Assembly (NCBI GenBank): GCA_002224055.1 | Contig: AZLU01000210.1 | Coordinates: 39,791 to 73,091 of the forward strand | DNA length: 33,301 nt | Source: Pezizomycotina sp. ARF18 | Lineage: Eukaryota > Ascomycota | Direction: 5' to 3' | In this document: one piece after another, positions 21,058-32,003 of the stretch | Layout of the letters: the number at the start of each line of letters is the position of its first letter | Numbering within the stretch: position 1 is the stretch's first letter | The notes under the pieces: model-generated | What the model saw: only the letters and a program-made list of their open reading frames with translations | Database searches by the model: none | What the model was told of the DNA's origin: nothing | Made by a program: the position numbers and the translations under genes

Positions 21058-24000
21058 TTAATTACATATCCCCCTCAGCGCGTCAATGATCAAGCTCACC
21101 ATTATCCCTCGCGCAACGTCGGGATCCTGCAAACTATCAAAGACGACTTCCATGCACTCCCTACTCGCCATTCCACCCATCAACCCTCAACCCTTCCGGT
21201 AGGCCCCTCTCGCCTATGAGCGCCCTCGCTTTCTTCCTCGTCTCCTCTCTTTTCTCTTCGGACGGAGGATCGAGCAAACCCCTTCCTGCCACTGCTTCGT
21301 CTCCGCTTCCGTGGACAGCGAACTCTGGCGCAGCTTCTTAACGAGGTCCGCGATCACTTCGTCGTTCGTGTTCGAATCGATCACGTTCTCCTGGATGAGT
21401 GTGCGGATGGCAACGAGCGAAGCGTTTCCGGGGCGGAGGAGGACGGTCTTGGCGATGTTCAGCAGCGAGCGACGGAGGGACCAGGCGGACGAAAGTGTGT
21501 AGAGCTCCGATATGAGCGAGAAGAATATGTCGACACGAACTGCGTTTCTTGCTCCGTGAGCTTTCGTGTTCCTTTCGCCGGTGCAATTATTACTGCTGCT
21601 GGTTTCTCGACTACAGGTATTTGTTGATGGGGCCTGGCTGGGGCAGTAGCTTTGGACAACGACCTCGTCGCTAGATCCGTAATCGTCTCGATCTCGCTCG
21701 GTGGCGGAGGCAGCGAGAGCTCCAGCCGCATTTCGACGACGTTGGTCCCGTTTATGGAGTCGAATCGCCCAGGTACGGGAGATTCGCAAAAGGGCCGGAC
21801 AGCGCTCTCAGCGAACTTGTCCTCGGGCGGATTTTATGGTGTTGACCTGATCAACGCCGGTAACCACTGCTGGCCGTGAAGGTAAAGGTGGGTCAGCGCA
21901 TTAAGCGAAGGCCGTGTTGGCAAAGGTGACCTTGGCATCACCCGAATGCCGTGTGGGCAAAGGCGGTTTATGCTCCTCGTCCCCTTTTCATCCTCAGATT
22001 CCTGAGCTGACCGCATGAACGAGAGGGGTTCTCCGCCCTTCGGTAGTAGTATCCTCCGATTGGATGTTTCGGGAGATAAATTTTGAGAGCCATTGCATTG
22101 GTTGCTGGTTGTCCTCCTCCGCCTCCGAGGCCCAACAAGCTCGTAAAGCTATCCGTTGATCCTGGCCGCTCATACCGAAGATTCCGGACGGGAAGCAGCA
22201 GCAGGACTAGAGAACTAGGATCTGCTTCCGATGTTGTGAACCGTCTGGCTACTGTTGGATCTCTTCAAAGTCACACCGCCAACAGCGTTAAAGAATTACC
22301 AAGCAACGCCTTCGATCCTTCCGTCGCTGTCTGCGTGCTTTTGTAATAGCCCCAAGCACATTTCCACCCATGTTTTGAAAGCCGAAGTTTTCGGCCAACC
22401 CGCACCCGGCTTTCCTTCTTTCTTCATCCCTCTCCAGAAACCTACGGAGCGCGTCGGTCTCCACGAGCGTTTCTTCCGAAAACAACTATGCGCAAATACA
22501 GCTCGAGTAAGCTTCCGACTTCATCGGAAGCACGGCCTTTCCACGTCGGTAGCCCCTCGGCGCCGTAGCCATTTGGAATCGCGATGCGCGAAATCAAAGC
22601 TAACCCTGCGCAGAACTTCATGCACTTGCTCGAACTCCGCATATGTACGCATGATTATCCACCCAGCTGCACCTTGGGGTTCAATCTGTATCATGAACGG
22701 CTGCGTCGGTCTCGATTTTATATCTTGGGCGGTTGCTCGGTGGTGCATATCTGTTATGTAATATATGCTCGGAGGAAGGAAATGGACTGCGGGATTTTAG
22801 TTCCGCTACAACCGCAGCTGGAAGCTTATCAAACGTGGTAAAAGCTTCGACAGAAGATGCTGCGGTAGTAGGTACGCCTTCAATCTCGTCGTAGTAGTCG
22901 TCTTCTACCGCCTGCCCGGCGGAAATCGCTGAGCTTATATCGTCCGCTTTTGTTTCTGATGAGGCGCGCTTCTGGTTGCTATTGTGGAGTGACTCGGATC
23001 GCGCGTGTCCATTTTGATTGGAGAGTTTTCATCGTGGAGATTATTAGTCTCCTCTGCCATCCTCCGTTCCGTCTTCGAGGAGTCTTGTCATCTCCAGGGC
23101 CTCTTTTTCGCCTTTTCCGAATCTTCTTCCGACTTACTAAGTCGCTTCCTCGGCGGCTTCTCGGGTGGCAGTGTCTCTGTCGTGAATACTTTGCCTTTTG
23201 CAGCACCCGCAACTCCCGGTCAAACTCCCTGAAAATATCGCCAACTCCCTCCTGAACTTCACTCGTTTCGTTCGTCTCCTCTAGCATCGATATAATCCAC
23301 GTATTGATGTAATCAGCATCGCTAACCTTCTCGATCACCGTCTCGAAGACGACGTTCTTCAAGATCTCCCTCATAAATACGAACAGCGGTTCACACTTCC
23401 GAAGCTCCGGCTCCATGAATTGGTTGATAACCTCTATCGAAGCTGTGTGTATGCGTCTCTCTGTTGATTACGGTCCAGTAAACCGCAAGCGCCGAGTTTG
23501 GGTACTGCGCAACGTATGAGGGGATAGTTGGTTCCGATGCCGACGAGGTCGATAATGCGGCAGATAGCTCCGAAAAAAGACAATGAAGGTGTTCGACGTG
23601 CTGTACACGAAGAGCATGAAAATATCTACGGGCGTTTCGACGATAGGTGGCTGGAAATTCTTAGAACCGTCTGATGAGGTGCTGGACAAGAAGCTGGAAA
23701 GGCAGATTCCATTGGTACGATATGAGTATACCACGATCTTTCCACGGGTGTTAGTAAGATCGAATTCAAAAAAGAAAAGGTCACATGGGCATTGAGCTAC
23801 CATACCCAACGTAGTTTCGGATCATGGCGTTGCTAAGCTCCGATACCGCCGCTGCCGTCTTTGGAGGCAGAGCTGAGAGGTCTTCTTCCGCGTCGTCTTC
23901 GTGGTAGCTGATTTCTTTGACTAAGGTGTGACCGAGACCGATGAGTATTACTAACAAACACTTTGTGGTTTACGAGTATATAGATATATAGCAATAGGCA

Positions 24001-24447
24001 CAAAGCTGAAGCACGTAGAACTCTACTCACGGGTGATAGAAGCGCAAGCGCGTCGTCCGAAGTTTCTTCAATGATTCGAACGATGGTAGCGGACGATCCT
24101 GTAAGGTAGCATGGCCGAGCACGCCGAGCACCACACCTATCGCCAGAATGCCAGCCGCCCAAATATGAGACACAGCAACCTGCGATGGCCGCTAGAACGG
24201 CGGCAAGAGTCGGTGAGGAAGCCGTCGTGAAAAATATTAATGCCTGCGCGGATATCTCCTTTGCGGAGGAGGAGCAATCCGCGGTGTCGATGGAGGAAGA
24301 GGAAGGTCATGAGCACGGAGTCCGTCGACCTCTGCTACTTTCTCCGTTGCTTTCGACTCAATGGGTATTTGCGGTGATGTAGGTGGAGGAAAAGCGATGG
24401 CCGTGACGTATCTTTGGAGACGATGGCGACGACAGTGGAGGTGGCAT
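21058..24447 (-). CDS. PXA-PX-Nexin_C sorting nexin (Mdm1/SNX13-like)
   Basis: A membrane-tethered sorting nexin of the Mdm1/SNX13 group, which in yeast tethers ER to vacuole and links to lipid metabolism. Reading on the minus strand, two hydrophobic segments appear near the N-terminus (ALIFFTTASSPTLAAVLAAI and WAAGILAIGVVLGVLG). A PXA domain follows at about 23,850-23,280 (RSWYTHIV, EILKNVVFETVIEKVSDADY). A PX domain lies at about 22,790-22,460 (RTYAEFEQVHEVLRRVS, then YLRIVF and LRRFLERDEERR). The Nexin_C domain is at about 21,580-21,060 (FSLISELYTLSSAWSLRR, RTLIQENV), ending MGGMASRECMEVVFDSLQDP...LRGICN. The start at 24447 (MPPPLSSPSS) is uncertain because the frame breaks soon after. Many one-base shifts occur along the gene. 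No RGS domain was recognised, but part of the centre is unreadable. Introns were not resolved. Confidence 0.85.
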
Positions 24448-24513
24448 CGTGACCGAGTAATTTGATGATTGTAGGCTTCCCTTATATCAAGAGCTTCTGA
24501 ATACGTGTTCGGT

Positions 24514-24561
24514 ATTTTTTTATTTTATTTTATTTTATTTTTTTAAAAAAAAAAAAAAAAA
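24514..24561. repeat. (ATTTT)n followed by poly(A)
   Basis: ATTTT units end in a T-run that passes directly into about 17 A. Third example of an adjoining T/A tract in the window. Confidence 0.75.
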
Positions 24562-24987
24562 GGAACAGGTAAAGTATTATCTGGACAAAAATAAAATAAA
24601 AAATTCGAATGGACTTTTCCTGAAGGAGCCCTTTAAGAATGATTTGCGAATCGTCAACCTTTCCATATATATAACGGTCATATGGATATGCTTGGTGTCT
24701 CTCTCTCCCCCTTCGGATTGTCGCAGGGGCGTTTTATCGTCTCCCTCTGTAGGGCGTTCCTTGTCGCACTATCGAGTTGGTGTAGCCGTAGTTTTTTGAG
24801 TTGGTTCCTAGGGAGAGAGAAAGAAGAAGAAGAGACGAGGACTTCTTTTTCTTCTTCTTGGGTGTCTAGGCGAGAGGCCAGGAATTTAATTGTAAGCTGA
24901 GCTCTCTCTCGCTTGCGTGTTGCTGTTGGAGACAAGCAAGACTCTTGAGAGCCCCAAGAAACCACCACCCCCCAGCAAGTAGAAGAT

Positions 24988-25092
24988 CTATCATCATCAT
25001 CATCATTTTATTATTATTATTATTATTATTATATTATTATTATACTTATTATTATTACCTATTATTATTACTTATTATTATTACTTATTATT
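24988..25092 (+). repeat. ATC/ATT/TTA trinucleotide microsatellite
   Basis: Five or six ATC units lead into a long series of ATT/TTA units with occasional C interruptions. Confidence 0.85.
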
Positions 25093-26199
25093 TATTCCTC
25101 CTATCAGCTACCACTAGTTCTACTACTACTATTATCTAGTAGTAACTACTTACTAACTACTGGCTGTCATGAGATTAATTTAAACAAACCCGGGCCGAAT
25201 AACTGCGAAGGAAAAAGGGAGGCTTATACTGCTTGTTATTATTATTGGCATGTATAGCTATCAGTTTGTCAAATTTTTTTTTTTTTTTACCTCTTCTTCC
25301 GAATACTGTTTCTATTTCCAAGTATTTTTCCCTGTTTTTTTTTTTTTTTTTTTTTTATCCCAAATTTACGTGTAGTCTTTTGCCTTGTGCCGTGTCGCCT
25401 CTCTCCCACCGGTTTCTTTAGCTCCATCCACCCTCTTCCGCAATAGGAAACTGTTTAATCCGATAGTAGAGGAGAAAGAAAAATACCCATAACACCAAAG
25501 GCAAAAAATATCGATTATTATTATTATTATTTAGCAATCTCACCACAATAATAATACTACCACTTATTTATATACAGCTAGCTCTTCTGCTGTTACTAGT
25601 TATTCCTTATTATTTCTCTTTTTATTCTTCGTACTCTTCCTTTTCCTCTTCTTCGCTATTCTACTTATTCTTCGGTTGTACCAGTGACCGTTTCTTTTTT
25701 GGCCTGTTACGTTTCACAGGGCAAACAAAGAATAAGAAGAGGAAAAGACACTACGGGGACCAAAGGTTTAGAGCTGCTTTGTCTTTGTTACATTCCTGGT
25801 TCTCTTCTTCTTCTTCTTCTTCTCCTCCTCCTCCTCCTTGTTCTACTTACCTCGAGATCCTTTCCATTCCGCTATCGTCTCATAGAACAACGAAGACGGA
25901 ACCGATGGCATAGAGAAAGGTGTTTATATATATATACTTAGTATATATCTTCACAAACTTGCAGTATATTGTTATTACTATGCATATAGGATATTGAGGA
26001 TTCTTTTAATAGAAGCCCCTCGATCCCACTAGATCTGACTTACTTTTTTCCCTCCCCTGTGGCTCTCTTTAACCTCCAATGACGACTGACCAGAACAATT
26101 AAAAAAAAAAAAACCCCAATTTTTGCACTTCGTTATTGCAAAAAGCAAAAAGGAAAGAAAAGGTGCGTGAAAAGGTTTTCCTTACAGAATCGTTTATCG

Positions 26200-26224
26200 T
26201 TTTTTTTTTTTTTTTTTTTTTTTT
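26200..26224 (+). repeat. Poly(T) tract, 25 nt
   Basis: Uninterrupted T-run in the spacer upstream of the NIPA gene. The length is only as reliable as the assembly. Confidence 0.75.
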
Positions 26225-26978
26225 GTCTTGTTACCCGTGTTTTTGCCTCCCAAGATATGTGGTAGCCAGTCAGCTAGTAGAAACGTCGCCGCACCGCCCG
26301 CCGACTTGCGTCACTGCTCTGCATGTCCCTGCTTTTTGCCCTTTTTCTTCTTTTCTTCAAACCTGTATACTCCTTTTTTAGGCTTCGCATATGAAAGAAG
26401 AGGGAAAAATATCTTTCCCTTTTTCTACATTTATCTTGTTCTCCTTTTCATCCCAATTGTATCTTCAATCAATTGCTCTTTTTCTTCATTAGAATGATTT
26501 GAAGTAAATTTGTAGTCCTGGAGAAGGATACGAATTAAAAGGCAATTCTTTTGAAGACATTCTTCCAAAATCTCAGCGCTTCTCGAGTCTCCTAGAAGTC
26601 GTAAAAATTCGCGCTTACTCTAACACCTCCAAGACGAGACGAATAAAAACAGAACGAACGCATGTCGTTATAGTCGCATCTAATCAACTTCCTCTTCAAT
26701 AGGTCTTCTAGCGCTTTAAAAGAACATTACCAACCAAATTTTTTTTCAACCTTTAAGTTATACTTTACAACCCCGCGTTACGGTTTCTCCACGTTTCTTT
26801 TACGATCTTGACCTTTCGATCTAGAACCTTTAAAAGATAGAGAAGTAGGAGGCTTTTAAAGCAAGAGAGAGGAAGAAAGCAAGAGGAACCAACCCATCCT
26901 GAGAAACCGAAATATTTCTGGCACGAAGCGTCTTCTCGATTTCTGGCCCAAGAAACTTTTCGCATAATTGCAACAAAC

Positions 26979-29102
26979 ATGTCTTCGACCACGTCGTCCG
27001 TCGTATCCAGCGTGATCTCCCACACGCTATCGGCTACAGCATCAGCGACCTCTGCTGGCGGCCATTCGGGCCCGAAGGGCGATAATCGGCCGCCAGCATA
27101 CAAAGCAGCCGGCCTGGGATTTGCAATAGCGTCGGGAATTTTCATCGGCGTGTCGTTCGTTCTAAAGAAGAAGGGCCTCCTCCAATCCAACCTCAAAGAA
27201 AACACGAAGCCCGGCGAGGGTGTCGCTTACCTTAAAAATGGGTGGTGGTGGACGGGCATGATATTAATGATCCTCGGAGAGGTCTTCAACTTTATCGCTT
27301 ACGGTATGTTCTGTTTCATATTCATGTCTCGCGATCGCTATCGCTAAGTATATTTTCTTTTCTTTGTCTCTTAGCTTTCGTGGACGCCATCCTAGTTACG
27401 CCTTTAGGCGCGCTCTCGGTCGTCGTAACAGCCATACTCTCGTCGATATTTCTGAAGGAGCGCCTGTCATTTGTTGTAAAATTGGCGTTTCGTGTGTATA
27501 ATCGGCGCTATTATTATTGCGCTGAGTGCACCGGAGCAGAGTTCGGCGGCTACGATTCAGGATATGAAGACTTATGTGCTTTCCCCGGGTTTTCTGTCGT
27601 ATGCGGGTGTTCTCATCGTCGGCTCCGCCTTTGTCGCCCTCTGGCCGGCCAAGGTACGGTGATAAATCGATGATGGTCTACCTGACAGTCTGCTCCTGAT
27701 AGGCAGCCTTTCAGTTGTGGCTACGCAAGGATTAGGCGCTGCCGTCCTGATCAGATTGCGGGAAAGCCTCAGTTCAACCAATGGTTCCTATACGTCCTGC
27801 TCGTATTCATCATCATCACACTCTGACGGAAATCTACTACCTCAACAAAGCCCTCAACATCTTCAACGCTGCTCTCGTGACTCCGACATATTACGTATTC
27901 TTTACATCAGCCACCATCGTTACTTCAGCCGTCCTCTTCCGCGGCTTCAAGGGTTCTCCGACCGCCATCGCCTCTTTAGTCATGGGCTTTTTCGAATATG
28001 TTCGGGCGTTGTCCTGCTGCAGCTCTCCAAGTCCGCCAAAGATGTTCCCGACACGGCGATATTCCGCGGTGACCTCGACCAGGTATCAACTATCGCAGAA
28101 GTTGAAGAGCCAGAAACGGAGCCGAGAGCAGATACGATCAGAGAACCGCAGCTCTGATAAGACGACTGAGCACCATTAGGCAGACCGCCGAAGCGAAAGA
28201 GGCAGCTAAACTCGAAAGGAAATGCTCAAGGACTCCACGGAGAAGACAAGGAAGAAGGCAAGAGGTAATTGGGACGGATACGTCGCCGCGTTACGTTCGT
28301 CGAGGGGGGACCGGGTCGGCCCAGGAGGAACACCTCGGCGAGTCAGCATGCGTGGTCGGGACTTTCCGCCCAAAGGCTTGAAGAAATGGAACAAGGGGGA
28401 AATCGCCTTCGGAGTTAGTACGGATACCGACGCAGCATCCGGAGGAGGACGTCGAAATGGATTGAACGAAAGACTGGAGAGAACCGAAAAATGCCAACGC
28501 TGCGAACGCAACGAAAAAGAGGGTAAAGCACATCTTTGTACCGAAGGCTGCTTCCCATCAGGACCTACGGACCCAGTCAGCGGTAATTTTAGTGGGGCCG
28601 CCTCCCCCAATAAATCGTCGATAGCGTTTGTGCCGACAAGTCCAACTTTGCAACCAGCCTCGCCGCCGGCTGACGGGAACAGGGAGAGATCTGATAGCGG
28701 TTCGACGTACATGTCAGGCGGTCTAAGACCGGGAACGGCCGGTACGGGCAAAAAGGCGCGCAGGCAATTTTCATTTCAAACGATATTCTCACGGCATCAC
28801 GGCCACAACCACGAAGAAGTAGAGCAGGAAGAAAACAACGATGACGTCGAACACTCAGCATTAATCCCCCAAATTGGGGAAAAGCCATCACTAGCTCTCA
28901 GAATCCCTCCCCAGTTCCACGTTACCGAAGCTGACGCCGGTTCAATCATTGGCGACAAGATCAGAGCAGAGGCCTTCACCGGATGGATCGCAATTAAGGC
29001 GGTTCCAACCGAGGAGAGCGGCTAGGGCTCGTTAGTGGCGATGCCTCCAGTACTCGAGGATCAGTGTCAAGTATCCAAGAGTTGTTCGAAAGTAAGTGTT
29101 AA
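26979..29102 (+). CDS. NIPA-family magnesium transporter (DUF803)
   Basis: A multi-spanning membrane protein of the NIPA (Mg2+ transporter) family. The start ATG at 26979 begins a Ser/Thr-rich N-terminus. The first helix follows (AGLGFAIASGIFIGVSFVL, then KKKGLL), then GEGVAYLKNGWWWTGMILMI and LGEVFNFIAYAF spliced over a 71-nt intron (27,304-27,374). Next come VDAILVTPLGALSVVVTAIL and SSIFLKERLSFV. After a one-base loss in the KIG region come GAIIIALSAPEQSSAATI, then FLSYAGVLIVGSAFVALWPA, YGDKSMMVYLTVCSLIGSLS, ALNIFNAALVTPTYYVFFTS and SLVMGFFEICSGVVLLQLS. A long hydrophilic, probably cytosolic tail follows, with RRQFSFQTIFSRHHGHNH and the family-typical ERLGLVSGDASS near the end. It stops at 29,100-29,102. 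At least five one-base shifts are needed (for example 27,477, 27,655, 27,760, 28,000 and 29,005). Confidence 0.93.
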
Positions 29103-29951
29103 CGAAAACCAATAACTTACGAGCGTTTCCGATATTCACGAGTTTTTTTGAAGAGGAAAATATTACGCCGTCGCCTGTAATATATTCATTTTTTTTTCCC
29201 CTCCAAACCTTGTCTTATTTTATCCCTCCAACTTGATTGAAAGCATACGAGTTCTCGCGCAGTATACCCCGGAAGAAAAAAAAAAAAGGAGGGTTTTATT
29301 TTGGCATAACTTTATACTTGCACGGTTTTTTTTTTGTTTTCCGTTATTGCTGTATGAACAGGTTCCTTGCTCTTTTTTTTTTTTTTTTTTTTTTTCATCA
29401 TGTCTATTCTTATTGATTAAACGTCTTTCCTTTTATTCTTTTCTTCTCTCAAATCCGCATTACGACTTGCTTTTTTTTTTTTTTTATGTATTATGTTTTA
29501 TAGCATTCACGTACATAAATACTTTTTGCATGGTCCAAATAGTATGGCCGGTCATGGGTATTTTGTAAAAATAACTTTTGTTTTTCTTCGTGAATGCTTT
29601 AGTGAATACAATTTAGTAAATGAGATATATTATATATACCAGGTATCAAATATTTTTGACTTACTTACCTCCGTCCAGTTTTTATATAGAAAATCACGCT
29701 GGGTGGGACATCAAGTTAAAAGATGATGTAGCTTTGGAATATGTCTTTCTCATGGGCAAAAAAATCAAAAATGCAAAAAAAGAAAAGGGCAAAAGGAAAG
29801 GAATAAAGGTAAAAAGTAAGTAAGATAAAAGCAAAACTTGATAGAAACGAAGACAAGACCAAAAAAAAAAAAAACACCAATCACCCTCTATGATGTATTC
29901 ATAGCATTTTCTTTTCCTCGTTGACGTAACGTAAGAGGTAATTATTCATCG
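29103..29951. other. Convergent spacer, AT-rich
   Basis: The 3' flanks of the NIPA and unknown genes. Contains T-runs at 29,373-29,395 and 29,471-29,485 and an A/G-rich patch near 29,758-29,830. No gene is called. Confidence 0.45.
29373..29395 (+). repeat. Poly(T) tract, 23 nt
   Basis: Uninterrupted T-run just downstream of the NIPA gene. Confidence 0.75.
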
Positions 29952-31318
29952 CTAGGACGAGCGGAGGCAACTAACCCTCCCCTCGGGCTCGAGGTAGCTG
30001 TACAGGGTGTCTTCCCAGGCGGAATCGCACCAATCCGGGTGCTGCTCTGGAACTCCTGCGACGCAGCTCGCCGGTCCGTATGAAGTGCAGGTACGCGTCG
30101 TACAGGAAAACGTGGGAGATGGACATGTGGTGGTTTCGGACGATACCAGGAACAGCTGCAAAAATTTTTTTTATTTAGTTAGCTCTCTTTTACTATTGGC
30201 TCATTAAAAAAGCTTAGCCGTTTCTTTTTTTTTTTTTTTTTTTTTTTTTTAAGGTTCAAGACAATCGACAATAAGAAGCTACTAACATCATCTCCAGCAG
30301 GCCTTCTCGCGGCCGATGGCGTCGTAGCGGATCTTCCGCTCCATGGTACCTCTTTTTCGTCCCCGCTCTTGCCTAAAGCTAGTAAAGCGGCTAGCCTCCC
30401 GCATCGTGTCGACGATGTCCTCATTCTCGTCGTACTCGGATTCGTGCTCGACAGAAGGGCCACCATTGGCCCTTCTATTATACTTCTTTCGCTCCATGGG
30501 GAGCTTCGGGAGGTGGAAAATGTAAAAGTCGAGCTTGAGGTCGAACAGGGAGTTCCGCACGAGGATTTTGGGGGCGCTTCGGGTGGGCTAAATGGCGAAA
30601 GGTAAAAAGATGTAAGGTACTCTCCTAGCTCAAAGAATTGTTTAAACATTCTTCCAAGGAAAGAAAATTAAAACTAGTGACAAAAGAAACATCAAAAGGA
30701 CTGTAGGTGCTGCGTACTATATCCTCGCGTCCGAGCCCAACCCATGGATCCACGAGGAAGCGAATGGCCTCCTCCTGAACCTTCCGGGCATATTCCCGCC
30801 TCGTCGCGTCGACACCGTAGTACGTGTCACGTACTCCAGGCGCCTGAAAGAATTTGTAAAAGTTACGATCTTGACGTCCCTCCGCAGCTGGCGATGTAAT
30901 CGTACGCGGCTTTATTCTCCAACGTCCAATTTCTGCTTTCCTCTGCGCGAACTGTCCCGTCGGGTCGTTCTTCGTCTGCGTGGAATTTGGTTGGTAATGA
31001 GCTTTCGAAGGGGTATGTGTAGCTTAATCGAGATGTTTAGGGCGCGGAGGTGCTCGCGGTTATATTGTTCGCCCCGCGTACTTTTGGAATAGGGAGTAGA
31101 ACTCTGACGGGAAGGGAAGACCGCGGCCTGGCTGCTCCATCGTCACACCTCCGCCGCCGCCGGATGAGGAGGAAGATGATAGACGGCGGCGTGTAGCAGC
31201 GAGGGAATGTCAGAAGGCGGGACGTGGCACGCGGGGCTTCTTCAGCGCCTTCTTTAGTCGGTGACGAAGGCGCTTCTGCAGGTGCGACAAGGCCGTGAGG
31301 AACGAACGACCCGAACAT
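29952..31318 (-). CDS. Unknown protein with probable mitochondrial presequence
   Basis: I do not recognise the family. The start MFGSFVP leads, after one missing base, into LSHLQKRLRHRLKKALKKPR and then AATRRRLSSSSSSGGGGG. This Arg/Lys-rich, acid-free, Ser-rich region looks like a mitochondrial targeting peptide. The body contains LPFPSEFYSLFQKYAGR, YPFESSLPTKFHADEERPDG, NWTLENKAAYDYIA, LRRDVKIV, YYGVDATRREYARKVQEEA and IRFLVDPWVGLGREDI. A 130-nt intron (complement 30,588-30,717) follows. Then come APKILVRNSLFDLKLDFYIF, HLPKLPMERKKYNRR, an acidic patch (ESEYDENEDIVDTMREASRF) and RKRGTMERKIRYDAIGREKA. After a second intron (complement 30,156-30,286) come MSISHVFLYDAYLHFIRTGE and an acidic end (DWCDSAWEDTLYSYLEPEG). 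Multiple one-base shifts. A mitochondrial ribosomal or respiratory assembly protein is a guess only. Confidence 0.6.
30225..30250 (+). repeat. Poly(T) tract inside an intron, 26 nt
   Basis: Lies within the second predicted intron of the minus-strand unknown gene, where it reads as poly(A). Confidence 0.75.
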
Positions 31319-32003
31319 TGTGCCTTCTTTTTAAACTAAGCAACTAAAGCTAGGGTGAACGACCAGAAAAAAAAACGGCTTTTCCACTTTTACTAGGAGA
31401 AGAAGGAACAGCTGGATAAGAAGAAAAGAAAAAGAAAAGTAGGGGAAAACGGGGGTGGAGAAAAAAAAAAGAGCTATCAAGTTAAAAAAAGTCACTAGAT
31501 CATTGTTCTCCATTGGATGAGCTGTGCGGCGGCAAGCTGCACCTCCAATTGGGCAAGTGGCAGGAATTTGGGGGGAACGGATTTGCCTAGTCCCTTCCGC
31601 TTCCCGCCTTCCGTAATCCCCGAGGCCGGGGGATCGGGGATCGGGGGATGATTCAAGGAAAAAGGTCAAATTCCCAGACGTTAGGCAATGGCAATAGCAA
31701 CGGTGAAGATACCAGTTGTAGTCGGAGCTACAGCAGCTTCAAGCCTTTCGCCTAGAACTTCGTCAGCACAAGATAATCAATTGTGATCATTTATTAGAGC
31801 TATCGAGAGCACACGACATCTGAATATCTAATTCAGACTGATGTAAAATAAATAAATAAGTAAATAAATAAATAACGTGAAGCAAAAGGTAAAAAGACAA
31901 AAGAGCAAAGAATATTCACTGAAGGAGACAAAGAAGAAGAAACGTTTCAAAGTTTATTCCTTTTCTTCGTGAGTTACATAGATATCGTAATCATAGAAAA
32001 TTT
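31319..32003. other. Spacer between unknown gene and fimbrin 3' end
   Basis: Contains G-runs at 31,626-31,648 (three runs of 4-5 G separated by ATC), an (AAAT)n array at 31,846-31,875 and a small CTGAAT/ATTCAG inverted repeat near 31,820. A minus-strand open frame at 31,331-31,669 has a Phe/Leu-rich end but no domain, and I do not call it. Confidence 0.45.
31846..31875 (+). repeat. (AAAT)n microsatellite
   Basis: Tandem AAAT units with one G interruption, close to the fimbrin stop codon. Confidence 0.75.

Larger units (their letters stand above)
24448..26978. other. Long divergent spacer rich in microsatellites
   Basis: About 2.5 kb between the divergent sorting-nexin and NIPA genes. It holds (ATTTT)n running into T then A17 (24,514-24,561), an ATC/ATT/TTA microsatellite (24,988-25,092), poly(T) runs at 25,335-25,356 and 26,200-26,224, and CTT/CTC repeats near 25,800-25,840. 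Open frames here are homopolymer-driven, and I call no gene. The last 300 bases probably contain the NIPA promoter and leader. Confidence 0.5.

Noticed and set aside
23583-23795. Plus-strand frame inside the sorting nexin
   Set aside because: It is the antisense of the PXA region, where WYTHIV and flanking residues read on the minus strand.
30840-30870. Tiny 23-nt intron in the unknown mitochondrial gene (GTAACT...TTTCAG)
   Set aside because: Too short to splice. The reading LRRDVKIVTFTNSFRRLEYV passes through it, so a one-base shift downstream explains the change of frame better.
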